Below are positions 35,088 to 43,721 of a stretch of DNA of 64,000 bases, in pieces. Position 1 is the stretch's first letter. Each line of letters starts with the position of its first letter. Below the pieces are notes generated by a model. That model was not told where the DNA came from and did not search any database. It saw only the letters and a list, made by a program, of their open reading frames with translations. Both the position numbers and the translations under genes were made by a program. The DNA is taken from positions 52,231-116,230 of the forward strand of contig NZ_BCSR01000006.1 of assembly GCF_001570965.1 (NCBI RefSeq), read 5' to 3'. This DNA is from Janibacter corallicola NBRC 107790 (GTDB taxonomy: Bacteria; Actinomycetota; Actinomycetes; Actinomycetales; Dermatophilaceae).

Positions 35088-36472
35088 GTGTAGGTCAGAT
35101 CCGTTTCGTCACTGGGTTCGTTGGCGGGAGCGTCCCTACGGTTGACGAGGTGGTAGAGCACGAGCAGGAGGATCGTGCCGAAGGCGATACCACCCAGCTG
35201 GAAGTCCTCGGTGAACTTCAACGTCACGTCACCGATCCCGACGATGAGACCGGCGGCCAGCGGGACGATGTTCTTGGGGCTCCCGAAGTCGACGTCGTTG
35301 TCCACCCAGATCTTGGCTCCGATCAGCCCGATCATCCCGTAGAGCACGACCGTGATCCCGCCGAGGACTCCCCCGGGGATGGCGTTGATGATGACGCCGA
35401 ACTTCGGCACCAGCCCCAGGATGATCGCCACGATCGCCGCCACGTAGTACGCCGCGGTCGAGTAGATCCGGGTGGCCGACATGACGCCGATGTTCTCGGC
35501 GTAGGTCGTCGTCGGCGAGGCGCCGACCGAGCTGGCCAGGACCGTGGCCAGACCGTCCGCCCCGAGTGCCCGGCCCATGTAGGGATCGAGGTCGTCGCCG
35601 GTCATCTCGGCGATGGCCCGCACGTGACCGGTGTTCTCGGCGACGAGGGCGATGACGCCGGGGAGCGCCAAGAGGATGAAGGTCAGCGAGAAGCTCGGAC
35701 CGTGCACGGCGGCGACCCCGTCGGCGAGGTCCCCGCTGGGAAGACCGAACCACGAGGCGTCCCCGATGCCGGTGAAGCTGACCCGGTCGTGGGGGACGGC
35801 CTCGCCGTTGCTCGTCGGCGTGACCGACGTGATCGGCCCGAGCGTGAGGTCCGCGAGCCACGAGAGGAGGAAACCGAACACGAGGCCGAGGAACACCGCG
35901 ATCCGCGCCCAGAAGCCGGGAAAGAGCACGGCGCCGACCACGAGGAAGAGCGTCGTCAGGATCGCGATCCACTGGTCCTGGGGCCAGTACGTGTCCGCCA
36001 CGACGGGCGCGAGGTTGAAGCCGATGAGCATGACCACGCCGCCGGTCACCGCCGGGGGGAGGACCTTCTTCAGCAGGCTCGGGCCGGCGAAGTGGACGGC
36101 CACGCCGACCAGGGCCAGGACGGCACCCGCGGCCAGGATGGCGCCGGTGACGTCGGAGGAGTCACCGCCCTGGGAGCGGATGGCGACCACGACGGCGACG
36201 AAGGCGGCGCTCGTGCCGAGATAGCTGGGCACCCAGTTCCTGACGATCACGAGGAAGAGGATCGTCATCAGACCGGAGAAGAGGATCGCCAGGTTCGGGT
36301 CCAGCCCCATGACGACCGGGAAGACGAACGTGGCCCCGAACATCGCGACCACGTGCTGGGCGCCGATCCCGATCGTCCGCCCCCAGCTCATGCGTTCATG
36401 AGGACCCACCGACTCGCCGGGCGGCGGCGTCTTTCCCCCGTGTACTTCGGTCCACCTGAACATGTTCGCCAT
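35084..36472 (-). CDS. Uracil/xanthine permease (NCS2), UraA-like
   Basis: A 462-residue nucleobase:cation symporter with about 12-14 hydrophobic segments. The NAT signature reads ENIGVMSATR inside TTTYAENIGVMSATRIYST. Uracil carriers such as UraA have Glu-Asn at this place, while xanthine and urate carriers usually have Gln-Asn, so a pyrimidine substrate is favoured. A second conserved Glu is in LVAENTGHV. ATG 36472 heads a chain of coupled genes ending at the amidase. The upstream 148 bases hold a perfect 17-bp inverted repeat, and pucR lies just beyond. Confidence 0.88.
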   Translation of the reverse strand: MANMFRWTEVHGGKTPPPGESVGPHERMSWGRTIGIGAQHVVAMFGATFVFPVVMGLDPNLAILFSGLMTILFLVIVRNWVPSYLGTSAAFVAVVVAIRSQGGDSSDVTGAILAAGAVLALVGVAVHFAGPSLLKKVLPPAVTGGVVMLIGFNLAPVVADTYWPQDQWIAILTTLFLVVGAVLFPGFWARIAVFLGLVFGFLLSWLADLTLGPITSVTPTSNGEAVPHDRVSFTGIGDASWFGLPSGDLADGVAAVHGPSFSLTFILLALPGVIALVAENTGHVRAIAEMTGDDLDPYMGRALGADGLATVLASSVGASPTTTYAENIGVMSATRIYSTAAYYVAAIVAIILGLVPKFGVIINAIPGGVLGGITVVLYGMIGLIGAKIWVDNDVDFGSPKNIVPLAAGLIVGIGDVTLKFTEDFQLGGIAFGTILLLVLYHLVNRRDAPANEPSDETDLTYT

Positions 36473-36532
36473 TGAAAGCTCCTAGGTGCTGAGGTGAGGT
36501 CATGAGCCTATGTCGCGGGTCACACCCACTCA

Positions 36533-36549
36533 CTGGCAAGTGCTGCCAG
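36533..36549. promoter_or_regulatory. Inverted repeat upstream of the permease operon
   Basis: CTGGCA, five bases, TGCCAG. It is 60 bases before the permease start and downstream of the pucR stop, a good place for an operator. TTGACA on the gene strand (36567-36572) is nearby. Confidence 0.45.
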
Positions 36550-36620
36550 AACACCCGATCGACTGCTGTCAACCATGACCCTCGCCCGGATCGTCGCCGT
36601 GACCCGCCCGGAGGCGTGGC

Positions 36621-38276
36621 TCACAGCTGGATCCTGCGCACCTGGAGCGCGACGGCGAGATTCAGCCGGAGGGCGGGGTCCGTGGTGAAGGGGCCGAGCA
36701 GCTGCTCGAGCTTGGTGATCCGGTAGCGCATCGTGTTGTAGTGGACGTACTGGATCCGCGACGCCTCCGCGACATTGAGGTTCGCGTCGAGGAGCACCTG
36801 CAACGTGTCCCTCAGGTCCTCGGCCTCGGGCCCCTCGGCGGCCAACTCACCCAGGACGTCCTCGGCGAAGGCGGCCATCTCACCCCGGTCGGGGATCAGC
36901 CCGATGAGGCGGTGGATACCGAGGTCGTCGAAGTGTGACGTGCCGCTGCCCCCCGTGAACCGGTAGCCGACCTCGTTGGCCCGACGTGCCTGCCGGTAGG
37001 CGGCGGACAACCCGTCCCACGCACGAACCAGCCGACTGGTTCCGACGGAGAAGGGACGTCGACTCCCACCACGATCCCCCGCCACCTCGCTGACGATGTC
37101 GGCGACCTGGCGCTGCAGATGCTCCGTGGCCGCCTTCGGCTCGTCCCGCAGGTTCTCCGGAGCCGAGATGATGCTGACGACCTCGTCGAAGAAGTCGGCC
37201 GTGGGGTGCTCGGCACCGTGGGAGGCGACCACCTTCTTCCATGCCTGGAAGAAGCGCTCCCGCCACTCCCTCGGGTTGCCACCCGGCGAGGCGCCCTTGG
37301 CCGGTGGATCGAGCCTGGCCGTCACCACCATCGCCGGCAGGTCGATGCTCCACCCCAGGCCCTCGGCGTAGTCCCGCACCCGGCTCTCGTCGCCGGCCCG
37401 GTCGCTCAGGACGTCCCTGAGGAAGTCCCCTCGGTACTTCGACTCCACGGCGCTGACGGCCTGCTGCTGGGAGATGAGGAGGGCGGCGACGGCCGACGCC
37501 CGTTGCAGGGCGTACACGTCGTCCTTGGGGATCGCCCGGTGCGGGTCGAAGGCGACGAGGCGCGCCAGGTCGCTGCTGGCCGCGACCACCGGCTGCACCA
37601 GGACCTGTCCACCACCGATGCTCATCGGTCGCACCCGCAGGCGTTCCACCCGGATCCGGCCGGTGGGGTCGGACAGGTCCTCGCCGGCCAGGGTCGCGCG
37701 CATGTCATCGGTCAGGGCACCGGCCAGCTCGCGCCCGTCCACCGTCGTCACGAGGACACCGATCCCCAGCACCTGGGCGATCCGGGTCGCGATCTCGTCG
37801 AGACCGGCGCCCTCGAGGACGAGGCCCTCGAGGGCGGCGTGCAGGGTGTCCGTGCGCTCCAGGACGCCCTGCTGGACCTCCGTGAGGCGCACGTGGACCT
37901 CCTCGAGCAGGTCGTCGAAGGCGAGATCGGCCGAGAGCGCCAGCAGGGGGAAGCCCAGCTCGTCCGCGACCTCCAGGACCCTCGGGGGGATCTCCCCGAG
38001 GTATCGACCGACCTTGACCCCCAGCGCCGAGACCTGTCGCTCGTCCAGACCCCGGACCAGGTCGATCAACCGCTCCTCGTCGAGGCCGACGAGCGGGAAC
38101 CCGGCCGTGACGAGGAGCGCGTGGGGACGGACCCAGTCGACGATGTCGGGCACCTCCATGACGTTCAGCCGCGTCACGACCCGGTCCAGACCGGAGTGGC
38201 CGGCCAGCACCGACGTGGCCGCCAGGGCGTCGACCCTCAGGACGTCACGAAGGGGGACCCGGTACCCGTGTTTCAT
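36621..38276 (-). CDS. pucR: PucR family transcriptional regulator
   Basis: A 551-residue regulator. Residues about 8-130 are the PucR N-terminal domain (VPLRDVLRVDALA, NVMEVPDIVDWVRPHALLVTAGFPL). A central GGDEF-like/GAF-like region follows, and residues 480-551 are the PucR-type helix-turn-helix (LLDANLNVAEASRIQYVHYNTMRYRITKLEQLLG). PucR proteins control purine and related nitrogen-ring catabolism, usually as inducer-dependent activators. It lies between the permease-led operon (same strand, downstream) and the DUF2877-fdrA operon (divergent), so it can serve both. Its promoter region carries several short repeats. Confidence 0.9.
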   Translation of the reverse strand: MKHGYRVPLRDVLRVDALAATSVLAGHSGLDRVVTRLNVMEVPDIVDWVRPHALLVTAGFPLVGLDEERLIDLVRGLDERQVSALGVKVGRYLGEIPPRVLEVADELGFPLLALSADLAFDDLLEEVHVRLTEVQQGVLERTDTLHAALEGLVLEGAGLDEIATRIAQVLGIGVLVTTVDGRELAGALTDDMRATLAGEDLSDPTGRIRVERLRVRPMSIGGGQVLVQPVVAASSDLARLVAFDPHRAIPKDDVYALQRASAVAALLISQQQAVSAVESKYRGDFLRDVLSDRAGDESRVRDYAEGLGWSIDLPAMVVTARLDPPAKGASPGGNPREWRERFFQAWKKVVASHGAEHPTADFFDEVVSIISAPENLRDEPKAATEHLQRQVADIVSEVAGDRGGSRRPFSVGTSRLVRAWDGLSAAYRQARRANEVGYRFTGGSGTSHFDDLGIHRLIGLIPDRGEMAAFAEDVLGELAAEGPEAEDLRDTLQVLLDANLNVAEASRIQYVHYNTMRYRITKLEQLLGPFTTDPALRLNLAVALQVRRIQL

Positions 38277-38283
38277 GAAAGAG

Positions 38284-38330
38284 TGTCAATTCTGTGGGAA
38301 ATGATTGTCATCTCTTGCCTTAAACAAGGC
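38284..38330. promoter_or_regulatory. Candidate PucR operator region
   Basis: The 99-base divergent intergenic stretch is AT-rich for this genome. It holds TGTCAAT (38284-38290), ATTGTCAT (38304-38311), and the inverted repeat GCCTT-AAAC-AAGGC (38317-38330), extendable to TTGCCTT/AAGGCTA with one mismatch. Confidence 0.45.
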
Positions 38331-38375
38331 TAACAGGAGCGATTACGGTCCACATATGACCACGGGAACGATGTC

Positions 38376-39191
38376 GTGACCACGACGGTCCTCGCCGACG
38401 TCGCCGCCGCCGGCCCCCGGTGGATTCGCGAGCTCCTCACCACGGTGCCCGGGCAGGTTCCCGTCCTCCACTCCGGACCGGACGCGGTGTACCTGGACGT
38501 CGGTGACGACGTCATCGCCGTCCTGTCGCGGCGGGCGGTGCTGGTGCCCGGCTCCTTGCACACCACCCTCACCAGCACCGGCGAGCTCACCCTCGACGGC
38601 CACCCTCCTCTCCCCGGCAGCCCGGTGACGATCAGCGGCGGAGCACTCCACTTCTCCGGGGCACGGGTCCGCGTGGGACGCATCAGCGCCCACCCGGCAC
38701 CGGCCATCGATCCCGGTGCTGCCTCACGGATGGCATCCCGCCTCGCGCCGGCACTCGGCTCCACCCACGCTGCGCGGGCCGAGCTGCCGGCATCGGCCCT
38801 GCGGGACCTGGCAGCAGCGGATGCTCGCGCGGTCACGGCCCTGCTGGGCCTGGGCAGTGGACTCACCCCGCTCGGTGATGACGTCCTCAGCGGCTGGCTC
38901 GCCACCGTCGTGGCCGCGACGCACCCGTGCGCAGCCCGCATCGGCCACCACGTGCTCGCGCTCGCCGGGGAGCGCACCACTGCGCTCTCGGCGACGCTGC
39001 TGCGTCGAGCAGTGCACGGCGAGACGGTCCCCCAGTTCGCCGAGCTGCTGCACGCCCTCTCCGCCCACCCCGAGCGGGTCGCGCCGGCGGTCGCAGACCT
39101 GACAGGCATCGGTCACACCTCCGGTCACGGCCTTGCGCTGGGACTCTCGCTCGCCCTGGACCACCTCAGATCAAGGAGCACCTGTTCATGA
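38376..39191 (+). CDS. DUF2877 protein (AllH/YlbF-like carbamoyltransferase component)
   Basis: A 271-residue protein of the DUF2877 family. The hallmark segment GLGSGLTPLGDDVLSGWLA is intact at about residues 160-178. E. coli YlbF (AllH) of this family works with FdrA and YlbE as oxamate carbamoyltransferase. Here the three genes lie in one operon, order DUF2877-fdrA-DUF1116. GTG 38376 has a weak ribosome site; the stop overlaps the fdrA ATG (ATGA). It is divergent from pucR, which probably regulates it. Confidence 0.82.
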   Translation: MTTTVLADVAAAGPRWIRELLTTVPGQVPVLHSGPDAVYLDVGDDVIAVLSRRAVLVPGSLHTTLTSTGELTLDGHPPLPGSPVTISGGALHFSGARVRVGRISAHPAPAIDPGAASRMASRLAPALGSTHAARAELPASALRDLAAADARAVTALLGLGSGLTPLGDDVLSGWLATVVAATHPCAARIGHHVLALAGERTTALSATLLRRAVHGETVPQFAELLHALSAHPERVAPAVADLTGIGHTSGHGLALGLSLALDHLRSRSTCS

Positions 39192-40687
39192 CCTCCACCA
39201 CCGACCCCCGTGTCCATGTGGAACGACGCCCCGGCGCCTACGCGGACTCCGTCGCGCTCCTGCAGGTCAGCAAGGACGTGGCTGCTGTCGCGGGGGTCCG
39301 GGCTGCGCAGGTCGCCATGGCGACACCGCTGAACCTCGACGTCATCGCCTCGATGGGCTTCGAGCTGCCCGAGACGACCCCCAACGACATGGTCGTGGCG
39401 ATCCGCCTCGAGGAGGAGTCCGCGCTCGAGGAGGCGCTCGCCGCGGTCGACACGGCACTGGCCGCCGTGACCAGACGATCGGACTCCTCCGGCGACGTGA
39501 CGGAGCCGGCACGGACCGTGACCAGTGCCATGAGGCGCTCCGACTCGGCCCTGGCCCTCGTCTCCGTCCCCGGGGCGAACGCCGTCGTCGAGGCGATGGA
39601 TGCCATCGACGCCGGCCACGACGTCATGGTCTTCAGCGACAACGTGCCCCTCGACCAGGAGGTCGCGCTGAAGCAGCTCGCTGCCGCACGTGACCTGCTC
39701 GTCATGGGCCCGGACTGCGGGACCGCGATGATCGACGGCATCGGCCTCGGTTTCGCCAACTCGGTGCGGCCCGGGCCGGTCGGACTGGTCGCGGCGTCCG
39801 GCACCGGCTGTCAGCAGCTGATGTGCCTGCTCGACCACGCCGGGGTCGGCATGAGCGCTGCCCTCGGTGTCGGCGGTCGCGACCTGAGCGCCGAGGTCGA
39901 CGGCCTGGCGACCAGGCAGGCGATGCGCCGACTCGACGCCGACCCGGCGACGGAGCTGATCGTCGTGGTCTCCAAGCCACCGGCGGAGCAGGTGGAGGCC
40001 GAGCTGCGCCGCTTCGCGGAGACGCTCGGCACTCCGGTCCACTTCGCGCTGCTCGGGCCGGGGCGACCCGACCTCACCCGAGCGGCCGCGACCATCCTGA
40101 CCACGCTCGAGCGCCCGGTGCCCTCCTGGCCGACGTGGGGCGCTGCCACCACGACGGCCCCCACGGGGCACCTGCGCGGACTCTTCGCGGGCGGGACGCT
40201 GTGCGACGAGGCCATGATCAAGTCCACCGGCCACGTCGGTCCGGTGTACAGCAACATCCCGTTGGACTCCCGGTACACGCTCGACCCGACGCTCACGGCC
40301 GACGGCACGGTGATGATCGACTTCGGTGAGGACTCCATGACCGCGGGTCGCGCCCACCCGATGATCGACCCCACCATCCGGCTCGAGCACCTCGCCGCCA
40401 CCGCCGAGGACCCGCGCGCATCGGTCGTGCTCATGGACATCGTGCTCGGCCACGGTGCCGACGCCGACCCCGCCGCCAGCGCGGCGCCCGCGATCCGTGA
40501 CGCCATCGCGACGGCTCGCGCCGACGGTCGGGACCTCGTCGTCCTCGTGAGCTGTATCGGCACCTCCGGGGACCCACAGGTCCTCGATGTCCAGGCGACG
40601 GCCCTCGCCGAGGCCGGAGCCGAGGTCTTCCTGTCCAACGCCCAGGCGGTCGACCGGGCGCTCTCCCTGATTGGAGCCGCAGCATGA
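39188..40687 (+). CDS. fdrA: FdrA-like acyl-CoA-synthetase-fold protein (AllF-type transcarbamylase subunit)
   Basis: A 499-residue FdrA-family protein with the fold of succinyl-CoA synthetase alpha/beta. Seen: LQVSKDVAAVAGV, MVFSDNVPLDQEVALKQLA, VMGPDCGTAMIDGIGLGFAN, GLVAASGTGCQQL, and a ligase-like half with LFAGGTLCDEAM and LSNAQAVDRAL. In E. coli FdrA (AllF) is part of the oxamate transcarbamylase that releases carbamoyl phosphate from oxalurate. No oxalurate-producing genes are seen here, so a homologous acyl-urea such as ureidomalonate is a candidate substrate. ATG 39188 follows AAGGAG and overlaps the DUF2877 stop; its own stop overlaps the DUF1116 start. Confidence 0.85.
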   Translation: MTSTTDPRVHVERRPGAYADSVALLQVSKDVAAVAGVRAAQVAMATPLNLDVIASMGFELPETTPNDMVVAIRLEEESALEEALAAVDTALAAVTRRSDSSGDVTEPARTVTSAMRRSDSALALVSVPGANAVVEAMDAIDAGHDVMVFSDNVPLDQEVALKQLAAARDLLVMGPDCGTAMIDGIGLGFANSVRPGPVGLVAASGTGCQQLMCLLDHAGVGMSAALGVGGRDLSAEVDGLATRQAMRRLDADPATELIVVVSKPPAEQVEAELRRFAETLGTPVHFALLGPGRPDLTRAAATILTTLERPVPSWPTWGAATTTAPTGHLRGLFAGGTLCDEAMIKSTGHVGPVYSNIPLDSRYTLDPTLTADGTVMIDFGEDSMTAGRAHPMIDPTIRLEHLAATAEDPRASVVLMDIVLGHGADADPAASAAPAIRDAIATARADGRDLVVLVSCIGTSGDPQVLDVQATALAEAGAEVFLSNAQAVDRALSLIGAAA

Positions 40688-42123
40688 CGACGACGCACAG
40701 CAGCCCCACGGCCGGGGTCGTGTCGGCAGGTGCCGGCATCTTCGCCGACGCCCTGGACTCCCAGGCCGTCCCCGTGAGCCGGGTCGACTGGAGGCCCCCG
40801 ATGACGGGGTCCGAGGCCGACCTCGCCACCGTCGCCACCGACCCCCTTCGCGCCGAGGCGAACAGACGTGCCGTCGAGGCCGTCCTCGGCGTCCAGGCGA
40901 TGGTCGTCGACGTGGCCCCCGCCCATGAGGTCCTGGGTCTGGAGCGCGGGCAGTTCCTGCACGCCGGACCGCCACTGACCTGGGACATGGCATCGGGCCC
41001 GATGCAGGGTGCCCTGATGGGGGCCGCTGCCCTCGAAGGGCTCGTGGACGACCCGGAGGACGCCGCCGTCCTCTTCGCCGACGGGGGCACCGTCAGCTTC
41101 GAGCCGTGCCACCACCGTCGCGCCGTCGGCCCGATGGCCGGCGTCGTCTCCCCCTCCATGTGGATGTGGGTGCTCGAGGACCCGGAGGACGGGCGGCGCA
41201 CCTACTGCTCCCTCAACGAGGGGCTCGGGAAGGTGCTGCGCTACGGGGCGTACTCCCCGGAGGTCCTCACGCGGTTGCGGTGGATGTCCGACACGCTCGG
41301 ACCGATCCTCGCCGAGGCGGTCCGCGAGACCGGCCCCGTCGACGCGACCGCGATCCTCGGGCAGATGCTGCAGATGGGCGACGAGGCCCACAACCGGAAT
41401 CGCGCGGGCACCCTCATGCTGCTGCGCGACCTGGCCCCCGCACTGGTGCGCAGCAGTGCGGACCCCGGCGACGTCGCGGACGCCTTCGCCTTCATCGGCG
41501 GCAACGACCACTTCTTCCTCAACGTGGCGATGCCGGCGTGCAAGCTCCAGATGGATGCCGCCCGCGGCATCGAGGGCTCGACCATGGTCGTGGCCATGGC
41601 CCGCAACGGCACCGAGTTCGGCATCCAGGTCGCCGGCACCGACGACGAGTGGTTCACGGGTCCGGCCCAGATCGCGGACGGACTCTTCCTCGGGGACTTC
41701 GGCCCGGAGGACGCCAATCCGGACATCGGCGACTCGGCGATCACGGAGACCACGGGCATCGGCGGCTTCTCGATGGCCACCGCGCCGGCGATCGTGCGGT
41801 TCGTCGGCGGCTCGGTCCCCGATGCCCTGGCCACCACCCGACGGATGGGCGAGATCACGCTGGCCGAGAACAATCGCTGGGCCATCCCGGTCCTCGACTT
41901 CCTCGGCGCCCCCACCGGCATCGACGTGTCGAAGGTGTGCCGCACCGGCGTCCTGCCGCAGATCAACACGGGCATGGCGGGCCGGGTCGCGGGGGTCGGT
42001 CAGGTGGGCGCTGGGCTCGTCACCCCTCCCGCCGAGATCTTCCCCTCTGCGCTGGCAGCGCTGGCCGCCCGCACCCGGGCCCGGGCCGAGCAGTCGGTCC
42101 GGGCTCCGGACGTCACGAGGTAG
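40684..42123 (+). CDS. DUF1116 protein (AllG/YlbE-like transcarbamylase subunit)
   Basis: A 479-residue DUF1116-family protein. Conserved stretches include [74 protein letters not shown] and FDGADARI-like regions near [25 protein letters not shown]. coli YlbE (AllG) is the matching subunit of oxamate transcarbamylase. The ATG overlaps the fdrA stop. Unusually, the gene end overlaps the convergent ispF gene by 11 bases, so the catabolic operon abuts core metabolism with no terminator between. Confidence 0.85.
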   Translation: MTTTHSSPTAGVVSAGAGIFADALDSQAVPVSRVDWRPPMTGSEADLATVATDPLRAEANRRAVEAVLGVQAMVVDVAPAHEVLGLERGQFLHAGPPLTWDMASGPMQGALMGAAALEGLVDDPEDAAVLFADGGTVSFEPCHHRRAVGPMAGVVSPSMWMWVLEDPEDGRRTYCSLNEGLGKVLRYGAYSPEVLTRLRWMSDTLGPILAEAVRETGPVDATAILGQMLQMGDEAHNRNRAGTLMLLRDLAPALVRSSADPGDVADAFAFIGGNDHFFLNVAMPACKLQMDAARGIEGSTMVVAMARNGTEFGIQVAGTDDEWFTGPAQIADGLFLGDFGPEDANPDIGDSAITETTGIGGFSMATAPAIVRFVGGSVPDALATTRRMGEITLAENNRWAIPVLDFLGAPTGIDVSKVCRTGVLPQINTGMAGRVAGVGQVGAGLVTPPAEIFPSALAALAARTRARAEQSVRAPDVTR

Positions 42124-42601
42124 CCACGACGAGCGCGGTCGCGATCGCCGCGCAGCCCTCACCCCGACCGGTGAGCCCGAGCCCGTCGCTCGTCGTGCCG
42201 CTGACGGCGACCGGGGCACCGCAGGCGGCCGACATGACCTGCTGCGCCTCGTCGCGGCGGGTGCCGACCTTGGGGCGGTTGCCGATGACCTGGACCGCGA
42301 CGTTGCCGATCTCGAAGCCCGCCTCCCGCACGATTCGGCTCGCCTCGGCGAGCAGGGTGGCGCCCGGGGCGCCGGCGAGCTCCGGCCTGCCGGTCCCGAA
42401 GTGCTGCCCCAGATCGCCGATCCCGACCGCGGAGAAGAGCGCGTCGCAGGCGGCGTGGCAGGCGACGTCGGCATCGGAGTGGCCCGCGAGGCCCGGCTCC
42501 CCCGGCCACAGCAGCCCGGCGACCCACAGCTCCCGGCCCGCCCCGGGCTCCGCGAAGGCGTGGACGTCGACCCCGATCCCGGTCCGTGGCAGCTGCTCCA
42601 T
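42113..42601 (-). CDS. ispF: 2-C-methyl-D-erythritol 2,4-cyclodiphosphate synthase
   Basis: A 162-residue MEP-pathway enzyme. Zinc ligands are in VDVHAF (Asp8, His10 region) and AGHSDADV (His about 42); the substrate loop GDLGQHF and the C-terminal [17 protein letters not shown] are typical. ATG 42601 begins [16 protein letters not shown]. Its usual partner ispD is 1.1 kb away, separated by a divergent flavoprotein gene, whereas the two are normally adjacent in actinobacteria. Confidence 0.93.
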   Translation of the reverse strand: MEQLPRTGIGVDVHAFAEPGAGRELWVAGLLWPGEPGLAGHSDADVACHAACDALFSAVGIGDLGQHFGTGRPELAGAPGATLLAEASRIVREAGFEIGNVAVQVIGNRPKVGTRRDEAQQVMSAACGAPVAVSGTTSDGLGLTGRGEGCAAIATALVVATS

Positions 42602-42656
42602 GACGGCAGTCTGGCACCGTGGGATGCAGGCCGAGGCGATGGGCGTTGCAGCGGAC

Positions 42657-43721
42657 ATGACCATCCTCGACTCCGTCGTGATCGGGGCCGGGCAGGCCGG
42701 GCTCTCCAGCTCCTTCCACCTGCGCCGCCTCGGCATCGAGCACGTCGTCCTCGACGCCAACGCGCGACCCGGCGGCGCCTGGCAGCACCGGTGGGACTCG
42801 CTGTCGATGGCGGACGTGCACGGCGTGGCCGACCTGCCCACGGCCACGGCACCGGGCGGGTCCGAGGCCCGCGCGAACGAGGTCATCGCCGAGTGGTTCG
42901 ACGACTACGAGCAGGCCCACGACCTCCCGGTGCTGCGCCCGGTGCACGTGCGCGAGGTGGTCGACGTCGACGGCGTCCTGGGCATCCGGTCGGTCGAGGG
43001 CGGCCAGTGGTCCGCCCGAACGATCATCAACGCCACGGGCACCTGGACCAACCCCTTCGTGCCGAGCTACCCCGGGCAGCGCGACTTCGCCGGGGAGCAG
43101 TGGCACACGGTCGCCTACCCGGGCGCCGAGCACTTCCGGGGCAAGCGGGTCATCGTCGTCGGGGGCGGTACGTCCGCGGTCCAGTTCCTCGGCGAGCTCG
43201 CCCCCGTCACCGACGTGCTGTGGGCGACCCGCCGTCCTCCGGTGTGGAACTCGGGCGGCTTCTCCGGACGGGAGGCGATCGCCATGGTCCAGGAGCGCGT
43301 CGCGGGCGGCCTCCCCCCGGCCAGCGTCGTCAGCGTGACCGGCCTGGCGCTGCGCCCCCAGGAGGAGGCCGCGCGGCGAACCGGTGTCTACGACCGTCGG
43401 CTGCCGATGTTCCAGCGGCTCGAGACGGGCGGGGTGCGCTGGGCCGACGGCACCTTCGAGCCGGTGGACGCGGTCCTGTGGGCCACCGGGTTCCGCCCGG
43501 CGATCCGCCACCTGGCCCCGCTCGGACTGCGCAGCCCGGAGGGCGGTATCGCCCTGCGTCCAGGGGCCCGTGACGTCCAGGCGAGCGTGACCACCGTGGC
43601 CGACCCCCGCGTGCAGATGGTGGGCTACGGCCCCTCGGCGAGCACGATCGGCGGCAACCGGGCCGGCCGTGCGGCGGCGCTGGCCGTGCGCGACCACCTC
43701 GGCCGAAGGGAGAGTGCCTAG
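42657..43721 (+). CDS. Flavin-dependent monooxygenase-like oxidoreductase
   Basis: A 354-residue protein with two dinucleotide folds: FAD site [20 protein letters not shown] at the N-terminus and NAD(P) site [16 protein letters not shown] about residue 165. [17 protein letters not shown] and [13 protein letters not shown] are typical of flavin-containing and Baeyer-Villiger-type monooxygenases, and of related trkA-like flavoproteins. The substrate is unknown. ATG 42657 is taken; upstream in-frame ATGs at 42639 and 42624 are possible. It is inserted between ispF and ispD. Its TAG stop lies in the same CTAG as the ispD stop on the other strand. Confidence 0.82.
   Translation: MTILDSVVIGAGQAGLSSSFHLRRLGIEHVVLDANARPGGAWQHRWDSLSMADVHGVADLPTATAPGGSEARANEVIAEWFDDYEQAHDLPVLRPVHVREVVDVDGVLGIRSVEGGQWSARTIINATGTWTNPFVPSYPGQRDFAGEQWHTVAYPGAEHFRGKRVIVVGGGTSAVQFLGELAPVTDVLWATRRPPVWNSGGFSGREAIAMVQERVAGGLPPASVVSVTGLALRPQEEAARRTGVYDRRLPMFQRLETGGVRWADGTFEPVDAVLWATGFRPAIRHLAPLGLRSPEGGIALRPGARDVQASVTTVADPRVQMVGYGPSASTIGGNRAGRAAALAVRDHLGRRESA

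Noticed and set aside
36567..36572. TTGACA as the -35 of the permease promoter
   Set aside because: No acceptable -10 hexamer lies 16-19 bases downstream on the gene strand.
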